40,048 nucleotides of DNA from NCBI GenBank assembly GCA_029881495.1, contig JAOUMJ010000027.1:1-40048 (forward strand), read 5' to 3'. Shown piece after piece: positions 7,086 to 15,573 of this stretch. How positions within the stretch are numbered: the first letter of the stretch is position 1; every line of letters starts with the position of its first letter. The position numbers and the translations under genes are program-made. This stretch comes from Nitrospinota bacterium. GTDB lineage: Bacteria > Nitrospinota_A > UBA7883 > JACRGQ01. The notes under the pieces were generated by a model. The model worked only from the letters and a program-made list of their open reading frames with translations. It ran no database searches and was not told where the DNA came from.

Positions 7086-8363
7086 TCAGACCTCTTCGCC
7101 GACCAGGTCGTACTCCATGCTCTCAACTATCTTCACCTTGATGATCTCCCCCGGATTAGCCGCGCATTCGCTCAGTATCACTTCGCCGTCCACCTCGGGG
7201 GCCTGCGTCTCAAGACGCCCGACCAGCAGATTGTTCCCGGCATCGAACCGCTCCACAAGAACGGGGAGAATTTTTCCGACCTTCCCCTTGTTCTTTTTTA
7301 AAGACACACTCTTCTGTATCTCCATCAGGCGGGCCTTCCTCTCTTCTTTCTCATCCCCGGAACATGTCTCCTCCATGTCGAAACCCCTTGTCCCTTTTTC
7401 GGGGGAATAGGTAAATACCCCTACATGGTCGAGCTCATTCTCCGAAAGGAACCGCTCAAGTTTTTGAAACTCCTTTTCACCCTCACCCGGGAACCCTGTG
7501 ATGAACGCCGATCTTATTGCCGCATCCGGCATTGTGTGGCGGATTTTTTCTATCAGCCTTTTGATGTCGTCTTCGTTCTCCTGCCGCCCCATCTTCTTTA
7601 ATACGCCACTATCTATATGTTGAAACGGCACATCCATGTAGGCGCAGAGCTTCGGCTCCGAGGCGACCAGTTCGATAAGCTCATCCGTTATCAATGTAGG
7701 ATAGAGGTAATGAAGGCGCACCCACTTGGGATCTACTTCGACAACTTTTTTCAGGAGCTTCACGAGCCCCCCTTTTATTCCGAGGTCAAGGCCATAGCGG
7801 GTCGAATCCTGGGAAACGATGCAAATCTCTTTTATTCCATTTTTCACCAGCCGGCTTGCCTCAACGATGACGTCGTCAACAGGTCTGCTTTTCAGCGGCC
7901 CCCTTATGAGCGGAATAGAACAGAAGGAGCAGGAGTTTCCGCACCCTTCCGCGATCTTGAGATACGCGGATACCGCTCCCGGCTCTATCAAGCGGTCGGT
8001 ATTCGCGGAATCGTAAATTTCGGAAACCTCGCCGTCTGAAAGCCCTACCAGGTAATCGACCTCCGGCAGTTCGGCCTGCATCTCCCCCCTGAAAAGCTCG
8101 ACCATGCAGCCCATGACCGCGAGCTTCAGCGAGGGATTCTGTTTCTTCAACTCGGCGAGCTCCAGGATGGTATCGACCGTCTCTTCCCTTGCTTCGCCGA
8201 GAAATCCGCAGGAGTTGATAAGGATATATTCCGCTTCGGACGGATCCCCTACAATGACACAACCCTGCCCGACAAGCCTGGCCAATGTTTTTTCACTGTC
8301 GACCCGGTTCTTGGCGCATCCAAGCGATACCATGTAGATGCGGAGGTTCCTCAGTTTATTCAT
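7086..8363 (-). CDS. rimO: Ribosomal protein S12 methylthiotransferase RimO
   Basis: With the ATG at 8363 the protein has 425 residues. The N-terminal UPF0004 domain starts IYMVSLGCAKNRVDSE and binds the auxiliary [4Fe-4S] cluster through C16, C52 and C86. The radical-SAM domain has C141-x3-C145-x2-C148 in AEGCGNSCSFC, followed by SIPLIRGPLKSRP, the RimO rather than MiaB signature. A C-terminal TRAM domain (about 365-425) closes the protein. It methylthiolates the conserved aspartate of ribosomal protein S12 in the cytoplasm. A longer open frame with GTG at 8462 overlaps the upstream gene by 76 bases, with no family match, so it was rejected. The true start lies 23 bases after the upstream stop, without a strong Shine-Dalgarno. 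Confidence 0.95.
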   Translation of the reverse strand: MNKLRNLRIYMVSLGCAKNRVDSEKTLARLVGQGCVIVGDPSEAEYILINSCGFLGEAREETVDTILELAELKKQNPSLKLAVMGCMVELFRGEMQAELPEVDYLVGLSDGEVSEIYDSANTDRLIEPGAVSAYLKIAEGCGNSCSFCSIPLIRGPLKSRPVDDVIVEASRLVKNGIKEICIVSQDSTRYGLDLGIKGGLVKLLKKVVEVDPKWVRLHYLYPTLITDELIELVASEPKLCAYMDVPFQHIDSGVLKKMGRQENEDDIKRLIEKIRHTMPDAAIRSAFITGFPGEGEKEFQKLERFLSENELDHVGVFTYSPEKGTRGFDMEETCSGDEKEERKARLMEIQKSVSLKKNKGKVGKILPVLVERFDAGNNLLVGRLETQAPEVDGEVILSECAANPGEIIKVKIVESMEYDLVGEEV

Positions 8364-8386
8364 ATTTACAGTTGCGAAATCGCGGA

Positions 8387-9508
8387 CTAAACCGCCTGCG
8401 TGGTATTCGAGGAGGGCTGGCGCCTTATCCAAAGGCGAAAAAACGGATCTGCAAAGCCCCACTTTTTCCCATCCTTTATCAGGATCGATTTTGCCGCGAG
8501 CCCCCTCAGCGAAGCCTGGAGGTTCGTCGCGGTGCCGAAGCCGTATCTGTTAATGAAATATTCCGAATAGAGATTCTTGTCTCCATCCATGGCAAGTCCA
8601 TAGAGAAGCGATTGTTGTCTGTCCTTATGCTGGTTCCAGAGAGCGTAATATGACGGCGCGCTGGAAACAAGGAACTCGTTCACCGCTTCATCCAGCGCCC
8701 CTTCCCACTCTATTGCGGCGCCGGTTTGGGAAACGGCTTTCTTCATCCTGCCTGAGAGAATAAGCGCGAGCTCTATCCTTCCTGATGTCACGGACAGTAT
8801 CGAATCAAGCAGATCGCCCGGTATATCCTTGCCCGAATCCTTGAACCGCTTGCCGATAAAATCCCTCACCGCGCCGGGAGAGAAAATTTCATCCGCTCGG
8901 CGCTCCAACACTTGGCCGGATATGTTCCCCCCCAGCTTCCGGGCATCGGGAAGGATATCGTATCCCGTAAGGAGATACGATGTGATCGCCTGACGTCCGA
9001 TCTTTTCAAGAAACATTTTCATCCCAGGTTTCCCCAATATCCCTTCCAGCCTTTCAAACCCGGAAAGGACGACGACGGATCTTTTGTTTTCTTCCATCCC
9101 CGCGAGTTCCGGCAGGTCGAGGATAGTTGACATCAGTTTGGAGATCTCCGATTTCGCCGGAACGTCAAAAGACATTCCACCCTCTGCAGTCCTGTCGATA
9201 TTCAGCCGTCCACCCATCGCAAGCCTCTTGATCATCCCCGCCTTTTTCCCCTCGTCTTCAAACGCATCGACCAGGGCCCTTGCCAGTACGATGGCAAAAT
9301 GCCATATCCCGGTAACCATCTGGAGGTCTACATGGAAAACAATGAAATCCTTTCGGAGGCGTTTCGACAGGCTTTGGGCAAAAAGCGATTCGCCGCTAAA
9401 AGGCTTGAAATCAAATCCGCAGTGAAGATTCCTCCCCAGCGCGTCGGAAACCTCCGCGAAACTTTCTTCGGGAAAGATCGTATCGAAAATATTATCGGGA
9501 TCTGGCAT
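8387..9508 (-). CDS. Archaeal-ATPase/STAND-like protein with degenerate Walker motifs
   Basis: The 373-residue protein has the architecture of the 'archaeal ATPase' AAA+ family. After a short lead, KPFSGESLFAQSLSKRL (from about 35) occupies the Walker A position, and VFHVDLQMVTGIWHFAIVLARAL fits the next strand-helix. VVVLSGFERLEG occupies the Walker B position, and TSYLLTGYDIL the sensor region. The C-terminal part (GDKNLYSEYFINRYGFGTATNLQASLRGL...WGFADPFFRLWIRR) is the family's winged-helix and closing motif. The P-loop lysine is replaced by Glu (G-E-S for G-K-S/T) and the Walker B D-E by S-G, so ATP hydrolysis is doubtful. It lies between the CBS gene and rimO. An ATG (9508) and a TTG two codons earlier (9514) are both open; neither has a clear ribosome site. 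Confidence 0.75.
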   Translation of the reverse strand: MPDPDNIFDTIFPEESFAEVSDALGRNLHCGFDFKPFSGESLFAQSLSKRLRKDFIVFHVDLQMVTGIWHFAIVLARALVDAFEDEGKKAGMIKRLAMGGRLNIDRTAEGGMSFDVPAKSEISKLMSTILDLPELAGMEENKRSVVVLSGFERLEGILGKPGMKMFLEKIGRQAITSYLLTGYDILPDARKLGGNISGQVLERRADEIFSPGAVRDFIGKRFKDSGKDIPGDLLDSILSVTSGRIELALILSGRMKKAVSQTGAAIEWEGALDEAVNEFLVSSAPSYYALWNQHKDRQQSLLYGLAMDGDKNLYSEYFINRYGFGTATNLQASLRGLAAKSILIKDGKKWGFADPFFRLWIRRQPSSNTTQAV

Positions 9509-9537
9509 TTTCAATCGTTAAAGTCCGATATCAAAGT

Positions 9538-10302
9538 CTATAGCTGAGCCTGCACGATGTATGTGACAAGCTCCCTCATGGAAACAACCCCGGTAAAATT
9601 CCCCGCATCATCGGAGAGGATGATGTTCCTGAAATCGTTTTTGACCATGTTTATCACCGATTCCCTCAGCGAATCGGTATCCTGCGCGCCGCAGAATTTC
9701 TTTATCATCTTATCTTCCGCCTTGAACTTGAGCGGGTCCTTGAACTTGGCCGCCAGATCCACGAAGAGCGATTCATTGATTATTCCTACCGGTTTCCGGT
9801 TTTTTAATATCACCGTGCAGCTGCGCCTCTCTTCCATCATCATTTTGGCTATTTTTCTGAGGGGAGTGGATGGCGTAGCGGTCAGCCCACCCATTGAAAT
9901 CGTTGCCATAGAGGACCTGTGGTTGAGGGATGTAAGCGTATAGCTCTTTACCACGTCGAGATCGGTCACTATCCCGCATAACGGCCCCCCCTCCTGTATG
10001 ACGATGAACCTTCTCATGTCCATGCTTCTCATCTGCCGGGCGGCTGTTATGAACTCGTCATTCTCGCTTACGGGGAGCACAGGGGTGTGCATCACCGATT
10101 CCACCGTGTTTTTGTCCAAATCTATATTTGACAGAAGAGCGCTGAGTAGATCCCTCCTTGTGAAGATACCTATCGGGATCTTCTTTTCAGTAATGACTAT
10201 ACCGCCGATTTTCTTATCGGCCATCCGCTTTACTGTTTCCTTTATGGTCGCGGTCCGTCTGCCGGTCACAACCGGCTTGGACATTATTTCCCTTATTTTC
10301 AA
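9538..10302 (-). CDS. Protein of four tandem CBS domains
   Basis: The 254-residue protein consists of two CBS pairs only. CBS1 is about 1-60 (REIMSKPVVTGRR...IGIFTRRDLL), CBS2 about 66-120 (VMHTPVLPVSENDEF...CGIVTDLDVV), CBS3 about 130-185 (MGGLTATPSTPLRKIAK...VGIINESLFVDL) and CBS4 about 200-254 (FCGAQDTDSLRES...TGVVSMRELV). CBS pairs bind adenosine nucleotides and act as energy sensors. No effector domain is attached, so it probably acts in trans. The start is TTG at 10302: GAGGA lies 8 bases upstream, and the KIREIMSKPV start matches other CBS proteins; ATG at 10284 is the alternative. The degenerate ATPase gene follows 29 bases downstream, so a nucleotide-sensing partnership is possible but unproven. 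Confidence 0.9.
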   Translation of the reverse strand: MKIREIMSKPVVTGRRTATIKETVKRMADKKIGGIVITEKKIPIGIFTRRDLLSALLSNIDLDKNTVESVMHTPVLPVSENDEFITAARQMRSMDMRRFIVIQEGGPLCGIVTDLDVVKSYTLTSLNHRSSMATISMGGLTATPSTPLRKIAKMMMEERRSCTVILKNRKPVGIINESLFVDLAAKFKDPLKFKAEDKMIKKFCGAQDTDSLRESVINMVKNDFRNIILSDDAGNFTGVVSMRELVTYIVQAQL

Positions 10303-10528
10303 ATACTAAATCCTCGTGGCAAGAAAAGTTCTAAATGCGAAAATTCCACTCTTGGGCCTTGACCCATTAGGTGCATAATATTTCAATTGGCATGGTATTT
10401 ACAACTACTTAACAAAACTCCAGCTTTTTGCCGCCTGCATAACATGGGAAAATATATTTATCTCTTCCCCTGCAAAATATCACTCAGGAAGGTGCGGACA
10501 TCAATCAGCGCGTGTATAATTGCCCCCT
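10303..10528. promoter_or_regulatory. Divergent promoter region with a -10 box close to the metV start
   Basis: This AT-richer gap separates the minus-strand CBS operon from the plus-strand metV operon. TATAAT at 10515-10520 is a perfect -10 box only 8 bases before the metV ATG (10529). It puts the transcription start within about 0-3 bases of the ATG. No good -35 lies 16-18 bases upstream and there is no Shine-Dalgarno. I looked for a SAM or cobalamin riboswitch and saw none. Confidence 0.4.
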
Positions 10529-11194
10529 ATGATTATTACAAAACAAAAATCGCTGGAAGATATCAAAAAGGCCATCGGCGATGTGAGATCTGTTTTCCTT
10601 GTCGGTTGCGGGGACTGCGCCACCCTCTGCCATACTGGGGGCGATGAAGACCTGAGGGAAATGACCAAGATACTGAATGCCGAAGGGATTGAAGTTACAG
10701 GCCAAGCAACCGTGCCCGCCACCTGCCACGAGCTTGATACGAAAAGAATACTGAGAAAAGAGAAGGAAGCGGTCGAAAAGGCCGAAGGGATACTGGTAAT
10801 GGCGTGCGGAGCCGGGATACAGGCTGTCGGCGACAACAGCGAAAAACTCACCGTAAGCGGGTGCGACTCCCTCTTCATCGGAAACTCGCGAAGGCAGATG
10901 CATTTTTACGAGAAATGTTCCGCGTGCGGAAATTGCGTGCTGAACATGACCGGAGGGATATGCCCCGAAACAAGATGCCCAAAGGCGCTTCTGAACGGTC
11001 CATGCGGAGGAGCGGTAAACGGCAAGTGCGAAGTAGACCATGAACAGAACTGCGTATGGATAGAGATTTACGAACGCCTCGTGAAGGTGGGGAGACTCGA
11101 CCTGATGGGGGAGATAATCAGGCCGAAAGATTTCCGCGCATCCGGAAAACCGAGACGGCTTGTTGAACCGCGTAACGCTTCGGGTAAGCGGTAG
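10529..11194 (+). CDS. metV: MetV-type zinc/iron-sulfur partner of methylenetetrahydrofolate reductase
   Basis: The 221-residue protein is cysteine-rich. It begins MIITKQKSLEDIKKAI, continues LVGCGDCATLCHTGGDEDL, and has PATCHE, a CGAGIQAVGD stretch and a C-terminal cluster CSACGNCVLNMTGGICPETRCPKALLNGPCGG, which is the MTHFR-C domain. In acetogens and related bacteria MetV forms a complex with MetF, reducing methylene-THF to methyl-THF and supplying electrons to it. metF follows 9 bases downstream, which fits this role in the cytoplasm. The ATG at 10529 is preferred over TTG at 10520 because the family begins there. No Shine-Dalgarno is present and a TATAAT lies immediately upstream, so the mRNA may be leaderless. 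It heads a seven-gene run. Confidence 0.9.
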   Translation: MIITKQKSLEDIKKAIGDVRSVFLVGCGDCATLCHTGGDEDLREMTKILNAEGIEVTGQATVPATCHELDTKRILRKEKEAVEKAEGILVMACGAGIQAVGDNSEKLTVSGCDSLFIGNSRRQMHFYEKCSACGNCVLNMTGGICPETRCPKALLNGPCGGAVNGKCEVDHEQNCVWIEIYERLVKVGRLDLMGEIIRPKDFRASGKPRRLVEPRNASGKR

Positions 11195-11203
11195 AGCAAC
11201 GCC

Positions 11204-12079
11204 GTGTCTCTAAAGGAAAAACTTGATAGCTCTCTTTTTGCCGTCACGGCGGAAATAGCCCCTCCAAAGGGGAGCGACCCCGAAAAGAGCCTCGCTACCG
11301 CCGAAAAGATCGCCGGGCGCGTTGACGGAATAAACGTAACGGACAACCAGCGCGCAGTGGTAAGGATGTCGGCGCTCGCATTCTGCAAACACCTCATTGA
11401 CGCGGGTTGCGAACCGATTCTCCAGGTATGCGGACGCGACAGGAACCGGCTCGCCATACAGTCGGACCTCCTCGGCGCCTACTCATTCGGAATTAAGAAC
11501 ATCTGCCTCATGACGGGGGATCACACCGCTCTTGGAGATGCTCCCGGAGCGAAGCCGGTATTCGACCTCGATTCTGTCCAGCTGATCCAAATGGCGACCG
11601 ACCTCTCCAGAGGTATTTCCATAACTGGCCAAAAATTGAAAAATTTCCCCGACTTCCTTATCGGAGGAGTTATCAACCCGTTCTACAGCCCTATAGAGAT
11701 GGAGATGCTCAAGACAAGGAAAAAGATCTCAGCGGGGGCCTCATTTTTCCAGACACAGCCGTTTTTCGATACTGCGTCGCTTAAGGCTTTCATCGATACG
11801 GTTAAACCGCTGAACACGAAAATACTCGTCGGGATAACACCGATAAAATCGCTAACGATGGCAGCGTTCCTGAATGACAACGTCCTCACAACGCCTATCC
11901 CCGATAATTTGATGAAGCGGATCGAAGGGGCGAAGGACCAGGCCGGGGAAGGGCTGAAAATTGCCGCGGAATTGGTAAATGAGATCAAAAGCGGTATCGA
12001 CGGCGTAAGCGGGGTCCACCTCATGCCGATAGGACAGGTGGAAAAGCTCCCGATGCTTCTTGAGATGACCGGATGCTAG
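11204..12079 (+). CDS. metF: 5,10-methylenetetrahydrofolate reductase
   Basis: The 291-residue protein is a full-length MetF TIM barrel. It shows TAEIAPPKGSDPEKSLATAEKI at the start, the NVTDNQRAVVRMS stretch with substrate-site features, CGRDRNRLAIQSDLLGA, MTGDHTALGD (FAD site), GGVINPF, SAGASFFQTQPFFD and VGITPIKS. It reduces 5,10-methylene-THF to 5-methyl-THF for methionine synthesis. With the adjacent MetV it probably forms the MetVF complex. The start is GTG at 11204, with a weak ribosome site, and translational coupling to metV is likely (9-base gap). The stop overlaps the first possible lipA start. Family assignment is firm. Confidence 0.95.
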   Translation: MSLKEKLDSSLFAVTAEIAPPKGSDPEKSLATAEKIAGRVDGINVTDNQRAVVRMSALAFCKHLIDAGCEPILQVCGRDRNRLAIQSDLLGAYSFGIKNICLMTGDHTALGDAPGAKPVFDLDSVQLIQMATDLSRGISITGQKLKNFPDFLIGGVINPFYSPIEMEMLKTRKKISAGASFFQTQPFFDTASLKAFIDTVKPLNTKILVGITPIKSLTMAAFLNDNVLTTPIPDNLMKRIEGAKDQAGEGLKIAAELVNEIKSGIDGVSGVHLMPIGQVEKLPMLLEMTGC

Positions 12080-12960
12080 GATCTATGGAAAAAGCCCTGC
12101 CGCTCCGAACGAAAAAACCGGATTGGCTCAGGAAAAAACTGTCATTCAACGAGACCGCGGAGATAAAGCGGAGCCTGAGAAAAAAAAATCTGCATACCGT
12201 CTGCGAATCGGCCCGATGCCCGAATATTGGCGAATGCTTCAGCCGAAAAACTGCAACGTTCATGATACTTGGCGATATCTGCAATCGCACCTGTGGCTAC
12301 TGCGCTGTTCAAAGAGGAATCCCAGCATCACCCGATCCATCCGAGCCGGATAACATCGCCCGCATGGTAAAAGAGCTTGGGATAACGCACGCAGTTATTA
12401 CTTCCGTAACGAGGGACGACCTTCACGACGGGGGGGCAGAGCAGTTTGCCAAAACCGTACGCGCTGTCAGAAGGGATAATCCTTCCACGATGATCGAACT
12501 CCTCATCCCCGACTTCAAGGGGGATACGGACGCGCTTGACGCAGTCCTCCGTGAAAAGCCGGAGATACTGAACCACAACATTGAAACTGTTGAACGGCTC
12601 TACCCCCTTATCAGGCCGCAGGCGGATTTTACGCGCTCTATCGGCGTCCTTAAGCGTTCTTCGCTGAGGAATGTGACCGTAAAATCGGGTATCATGATCG
12701 GATTTGGAGAAGAAGAAAAGGAACTTATGACAACATTTGAAAATTTGAAAGACGCTGGCGTGGAAATATTGACCATCGGACAATACCTCTCCCCGTCGAA
12801 AGGACACCTCCCCGTAGCGGAATACTTTCCGCAGGAACGATTCGACACCCTGGCTGAATCGGCGCGGTCGATCGGGATACCGACCGTATTCTCCGCCCCG
12901 TTTGTGCGGAGTTCGTATATGGCCGAAGATGTGGCCAAACTGGAAAAGAGCGGCTCATGA
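12073..12960 (+). CDS. lipA: Lipoyl synthase
   Basis: The 295-residue protein has both LipA clusters: the auxiliary [4Fe-4S] site C44-x4-C49-x5-C55 ([12 protein letters not shown]) and the radical-SAM site C70-x3-C74-x2-C77 (CNRTCGYC). It also has [22 protein letters not shown]-like [23 protein letters not shown], and the closing VRSSYMAE with the serine that binds the auxiliary cluster. It inserts two sulfurs into octanoyl groups on the lipoyl domains of pyruvate and other dehydrogenases, or GcvH. ATG 12073 overlaps the metF stop; an ATG at 12085 is also possible with AGGA just before it. The stop overlaps alaC (ATGA). No lipB is in the window. Confidence 0.96.
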   Translation: MLGSMEKALPLRTKKPDWLRKKLSFNETAEIKRSLRKKNLHTVCESARCPNIGECFSRKTATFMILGDICNRTCGYCAVQRGIPASPDPSEPDNIARMVKELGITHAVITSVTRDDLHDGGAEQFAKTVRAVRRDNPSTMIELLIPDFKGDTDALDAVLREKPEILNHNIETVERLYPLIRPQADFTRSIGVLKRSSLRNVTVKSGIMIGFGEEEKELMTTFENLKDAGVEILTIGQYLSPSKGHLPVAEYFPQERFDTLAESARSIGIPTVFSAPFVRSSYMAEDVAKLEKSGS

Positions 12961-14129
12961 AGTTCAATTTCGCAAGGATAGACCGCCTCCCGCCGTATGT
13001 GCTGGCTGAAGTAACACGCCTGCGCGATGAAGCGAGAAGGCGTGGCGAGGACATTATCGATTTCGGTATGGGAAATCCAGACATGCCGACACCACAGCAC
13101 ATTGTCGACAAGATGATCGATGCCACCCGAAAGGGGCACAACCATCGCTACTCCGCATCACGCGGCATCAAAATGCTCCGGCAGAGGATCACGGACTGGT
13201 ATATGAAAAACCACGGCGTAAGCCTGAATCCCGACACCGAAACGGTGGTGACCATCGGATCGAAGGAAGGGATATCCCACCTTATGCTTGCCTGCATAGG
13301 GCCGGGGGATACTGTGCTTGTCCCGACCCCGACATACTCCATACATACATACGCCGTAGTGATAGCAAACGGCGACGTGATCTCCGTTCCCCTCAGGCAG
13401 GGCGAAGATTTCTTTGAAAAACTTCTTGAGGCTTTCAGTAGCGCATGGCCAAGACCGAAGGCGCTTCTACTGAACTATCCGCACAACCCTACGACGGCAT
13501 GTGTAGATTCCGAATTTTTCGTGAAGGTTGTCGCCTTTGCCAAGGAGCACGAGGTGATGGTTATTCACGATTTCGCCTACGCCGACATCCTGTTCGACGG
13601 CTATAAGGCTCCGAGCTTCCTTGCCACCCCCGGCGCCAAGGATGTCGGAGTGGAGATGTTTACACTCTCGAAAAGCTACAACATGCCGGGATGGCGTGTC
13701 GGGTTCTGTTGCGGCAACAGGGAGATGGTTCAGGCGCTTACCCGTTTGAAGGGATACCTCGATTACGGGATGTTCCAGCCGATACAGATAGCAAGCATCA
13801 TCGCGCTTGAAAGCGAGAGAAAGGTCGTCGAGGATATCTCGGAGGTTTACAAAAAACGTAGAGATGTGCTTATTGACGGGCTGGCGCGAATAGGGTGGAA
13901 GATCGAAAAACCGAAAGCAACGATGTTCGTATGGGCGCCCCTCCCGGAAAAATTCAGGGATATGGGCTCGATGGAGTTCAGCAAAAAACTCCTTGCCGAG
14001 GCCAAGGTAGCGGTTTCGCCCGGTCTCGGCTTTGGAAAGGAAGGGGACGGGTTTGTGCGATTCGCCCTGGTGGAAAACGAACACAGGACAAGGCAGGCGA
14101 TACGCGGAATCAAGGGGATACTTTCATGA
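12957..14129 (+). CDS. alaC: Alanine-type aminotransferase (AlaC/YfdZ family, PLP-dependent class I)
   Basis: The 390-residue protein follows E. coli AlaC closely: [85 protein letters not shown], the PLP lysine in [16 protein letters not shown], and [20 protein letters not shown]. AlaC makes alanine from pyruvate and glutamate. The fold is shared with LL-diaminopimelate and aspartate aminotransferases. Because homoserine dehydrogenase is directly downstream, a role in aspartate-family metabolism cannot be excluded. The ATG overlaps the lipA stop (ATGA) and its own stop overlaps hom (ATGA), so these genes are translationally coupled. Confidence 0.85.
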   Translation: MKFNFARIDRLPPYVLAEVTRLRDEARRRGEDIIDFGMGNPDMPTPQHIVDKMIDATRKGHNHRYSASRGIKMLRQRITDWYMKNHGVSLNPDTETVVTIGSKEGISHLMLACIGPGDTVLVPTPTYSIHTYAVVIANGDVISVPLRQGEDFFEKLLEAFSSAWPRPKALLLNYPHNPTTACVDSEFFVKVVAFAKEHEVMVIHDFAYADILFDGYKAPSFLATPGAKDVGVEMFTLSKSYNMPGWRVGFCCGNREMVQALTRLKGYLDYGMFQPIQIASIIALESERKVVEDISEVYKKRRDVLIDGLARIGWKIEKPKATMFVWAPLPEKFRDMGSMEFSKKLLAEAKVAVSPGLGFGKEGDGFVRFALVENEHRTRQAIRGIKGILS

Positions 14130-15427
14130 AGAAGATCGGCGTAGGCATTCTCGGATGCGGGGTCATCGGCTCAGCAGTGGTGAAAAACCTCATTCTCGGC
14201 GCGGAGGATATCTCACGCAGGTGCGGCCTTGAGGTGGAGATCAAAAAGATCGCCGAGCTTGATTTCGGCAGGAAAAAAGGGGTACCGGAAAGTGCGGGCC
14301 CTCTATTCACAAAAGACCTCAACGAAATAATCGCCTCGAAAGAGATAGATATCGTGGTGGAACTCATGGGTGGGCTAGACTTCGCCTTCGAAACAATAAT
14401 AAAGGCGATCAAGGCTGGAAAACATATAGTTACCGCGAATAAACACCTGATAGCAAAGAAGGGTGAAAAGATTTACGAAGAAGCCCAAAAGGCTGGCGTG
14501 GAATTCTGCTTCGAGGCGAGCGTGGCAGGAGCGGTGCCGATTATCCGAACTCTCAAGGAAGGGATCGTCGCCGGGAAGATACATTCCGTACTAGGGATCA
14601 TCAACGGAACCGCTAACTACATTCTTACGAAAATGACCGAATCGAACGCGAACTTCGCCGACGTCCTCGCGGAAGCCCAACGGCTCGGCTACGCGGAAAA
14701 AGATCCTACCTTCGACATTGAAGGGATAGACGCGGCGCACAAGATCGCCATCATGGCGTCGCTCTCGTTCGGCACCCCGGTAGACTTCGATTCAATACTT
14801 GTCGAAGGAATATCAAGACTGAATTCCGACGATTTCGACTACGCAAAAAAGTTCGACAAGGTGATAAAGCTCCTCGGCATCGCCCGGATGGATAACGGAA
14901 AGATAGACGTGCGGGTGCACCCGGCGATGCTGGACTGCGGCGAACCTCTCGCGAAGGTCAACGGCGTAACAAACGCTGTGGAACTGAAAGTCTCGCACGC
15001 CGACGAACTTATGCTTATCGGTCCCGGCGCGGGGGGGGATGCCACCTCGAGCGCCGTTATCGCCGATATCGTGGAAATAGCGCGGAACATAAACAGCGGA
15101 TCGGTAGGGCGCGTGGCCCCCGCGGCTTTCATCCAGTCCGCGAGAAAAAATCTGCCTATGAAACCTATCGAAGAGATCGAATGCTGTTACTACCTCCGCT
15201 TCTATGTGGAGGACAGGCCCGGAGTTCTCGCAAGCATGGCGAAAATACTGGGGGACAACAATATAAGCATCTCCACCGCTTACCAGAAGGATGTTCATGG
15301 CGACACTGTACCGCTGATGATAACCACCCACACGGCGCTCGAAAAAAATATCCGCGCGGCGGTGGAGAAGATAGACAAGCTTGAAACGACAAAAGACAAG
15401 ACCGTTATCATCCGCCTGGAAGAGTGA
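14126..15427 (+). CDS. hom: Homoserine dehydrogenase
   Basis: The 433-residue protein has an N-terminal NAD(P)-binding fold with [12 protein letters not shown], then [51 protein letters not shown], the substrate-site [26 protein letters not shown] and the [13 protein letters not shown] region. A C-terminal ACT domain follows (about 350-433, [20 protein letters not shown]). It reduces aspartate semialdehyde to homoserine; the ACT domain suggests threonine feedback. The start at 14126 overlaps the alaC stop (ATGA) and has AAGGGG upstream; a longer open frame from 13895 overlaps alaC and was rejected. The next gene is an ApgM-like protein that may be the homoserine kinase. Confidence 0.95.
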   Translation: MKKIGVGILGCGVIGSAVVKNLILGAEDISRRCGLEVEIKKIAELDFGRKKGVPESAGPLFTKDLNEIIASKEIDIVVELMGGLDFAFETIIKAIKAGKHIVTANKHLIAKKGEKIYEEAQKAGVEFCFEASVAGAVPIIRTLKEGIVAGKIHSVLGIINGTANYILTKMTESNANFADVLAEAQRLGYAEKDPTFDIEGIDAAHKIAIMASLSFGTPVDFDSILVEGISRLNSDDFDYAKKFDKVIKLLGIARMDNGKIDVRVHPAMLDCGEPLAKVNGVTNAVELKVSHADELMLIGPGAGGDATSSAVIADIVEIARNINSGSVGRVAPAAFIQSARKNLPMKPIEEIECCYYLRFYVEDRPGVLASMAKILGDNNISISTAYQKDVHGDTVPLMITTHTALEKNIRAAVEKIDKLETTKDKTVIIRLEE

Positions 15428-15573
15428 TCGTCCGTAATTCGATAAATCTTCTTTCGTTGTCCCGGCAACCCACCCCTTTCCTGAATTTTATCCGCCACCT
15501 GCGCAAGCCGCGCATTTCTCCAATTTGCCTCTTTAAGGTAGAATTCAATCTATAACTAACCGGAAGGACAAAA

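Noticed and set aside
7086-8462. Extended rimO start at GTG 8462
   Set aside because: Overlaps the upstream gene by 76 bases and the extra residues match no RimO.
10303-10528. SAM or cobalamin riboswitch before metV
   Set aside because: No conserved core or paired-arm pattern of either class could be seen.
13895-14125. N-terminal extension of homoserine dehydrogenase
   Set aside because: The frame overlaps alaC and lacks resemblance; [12 protein letters not shown] at 14126 is the family start with AAGGGG upstream.
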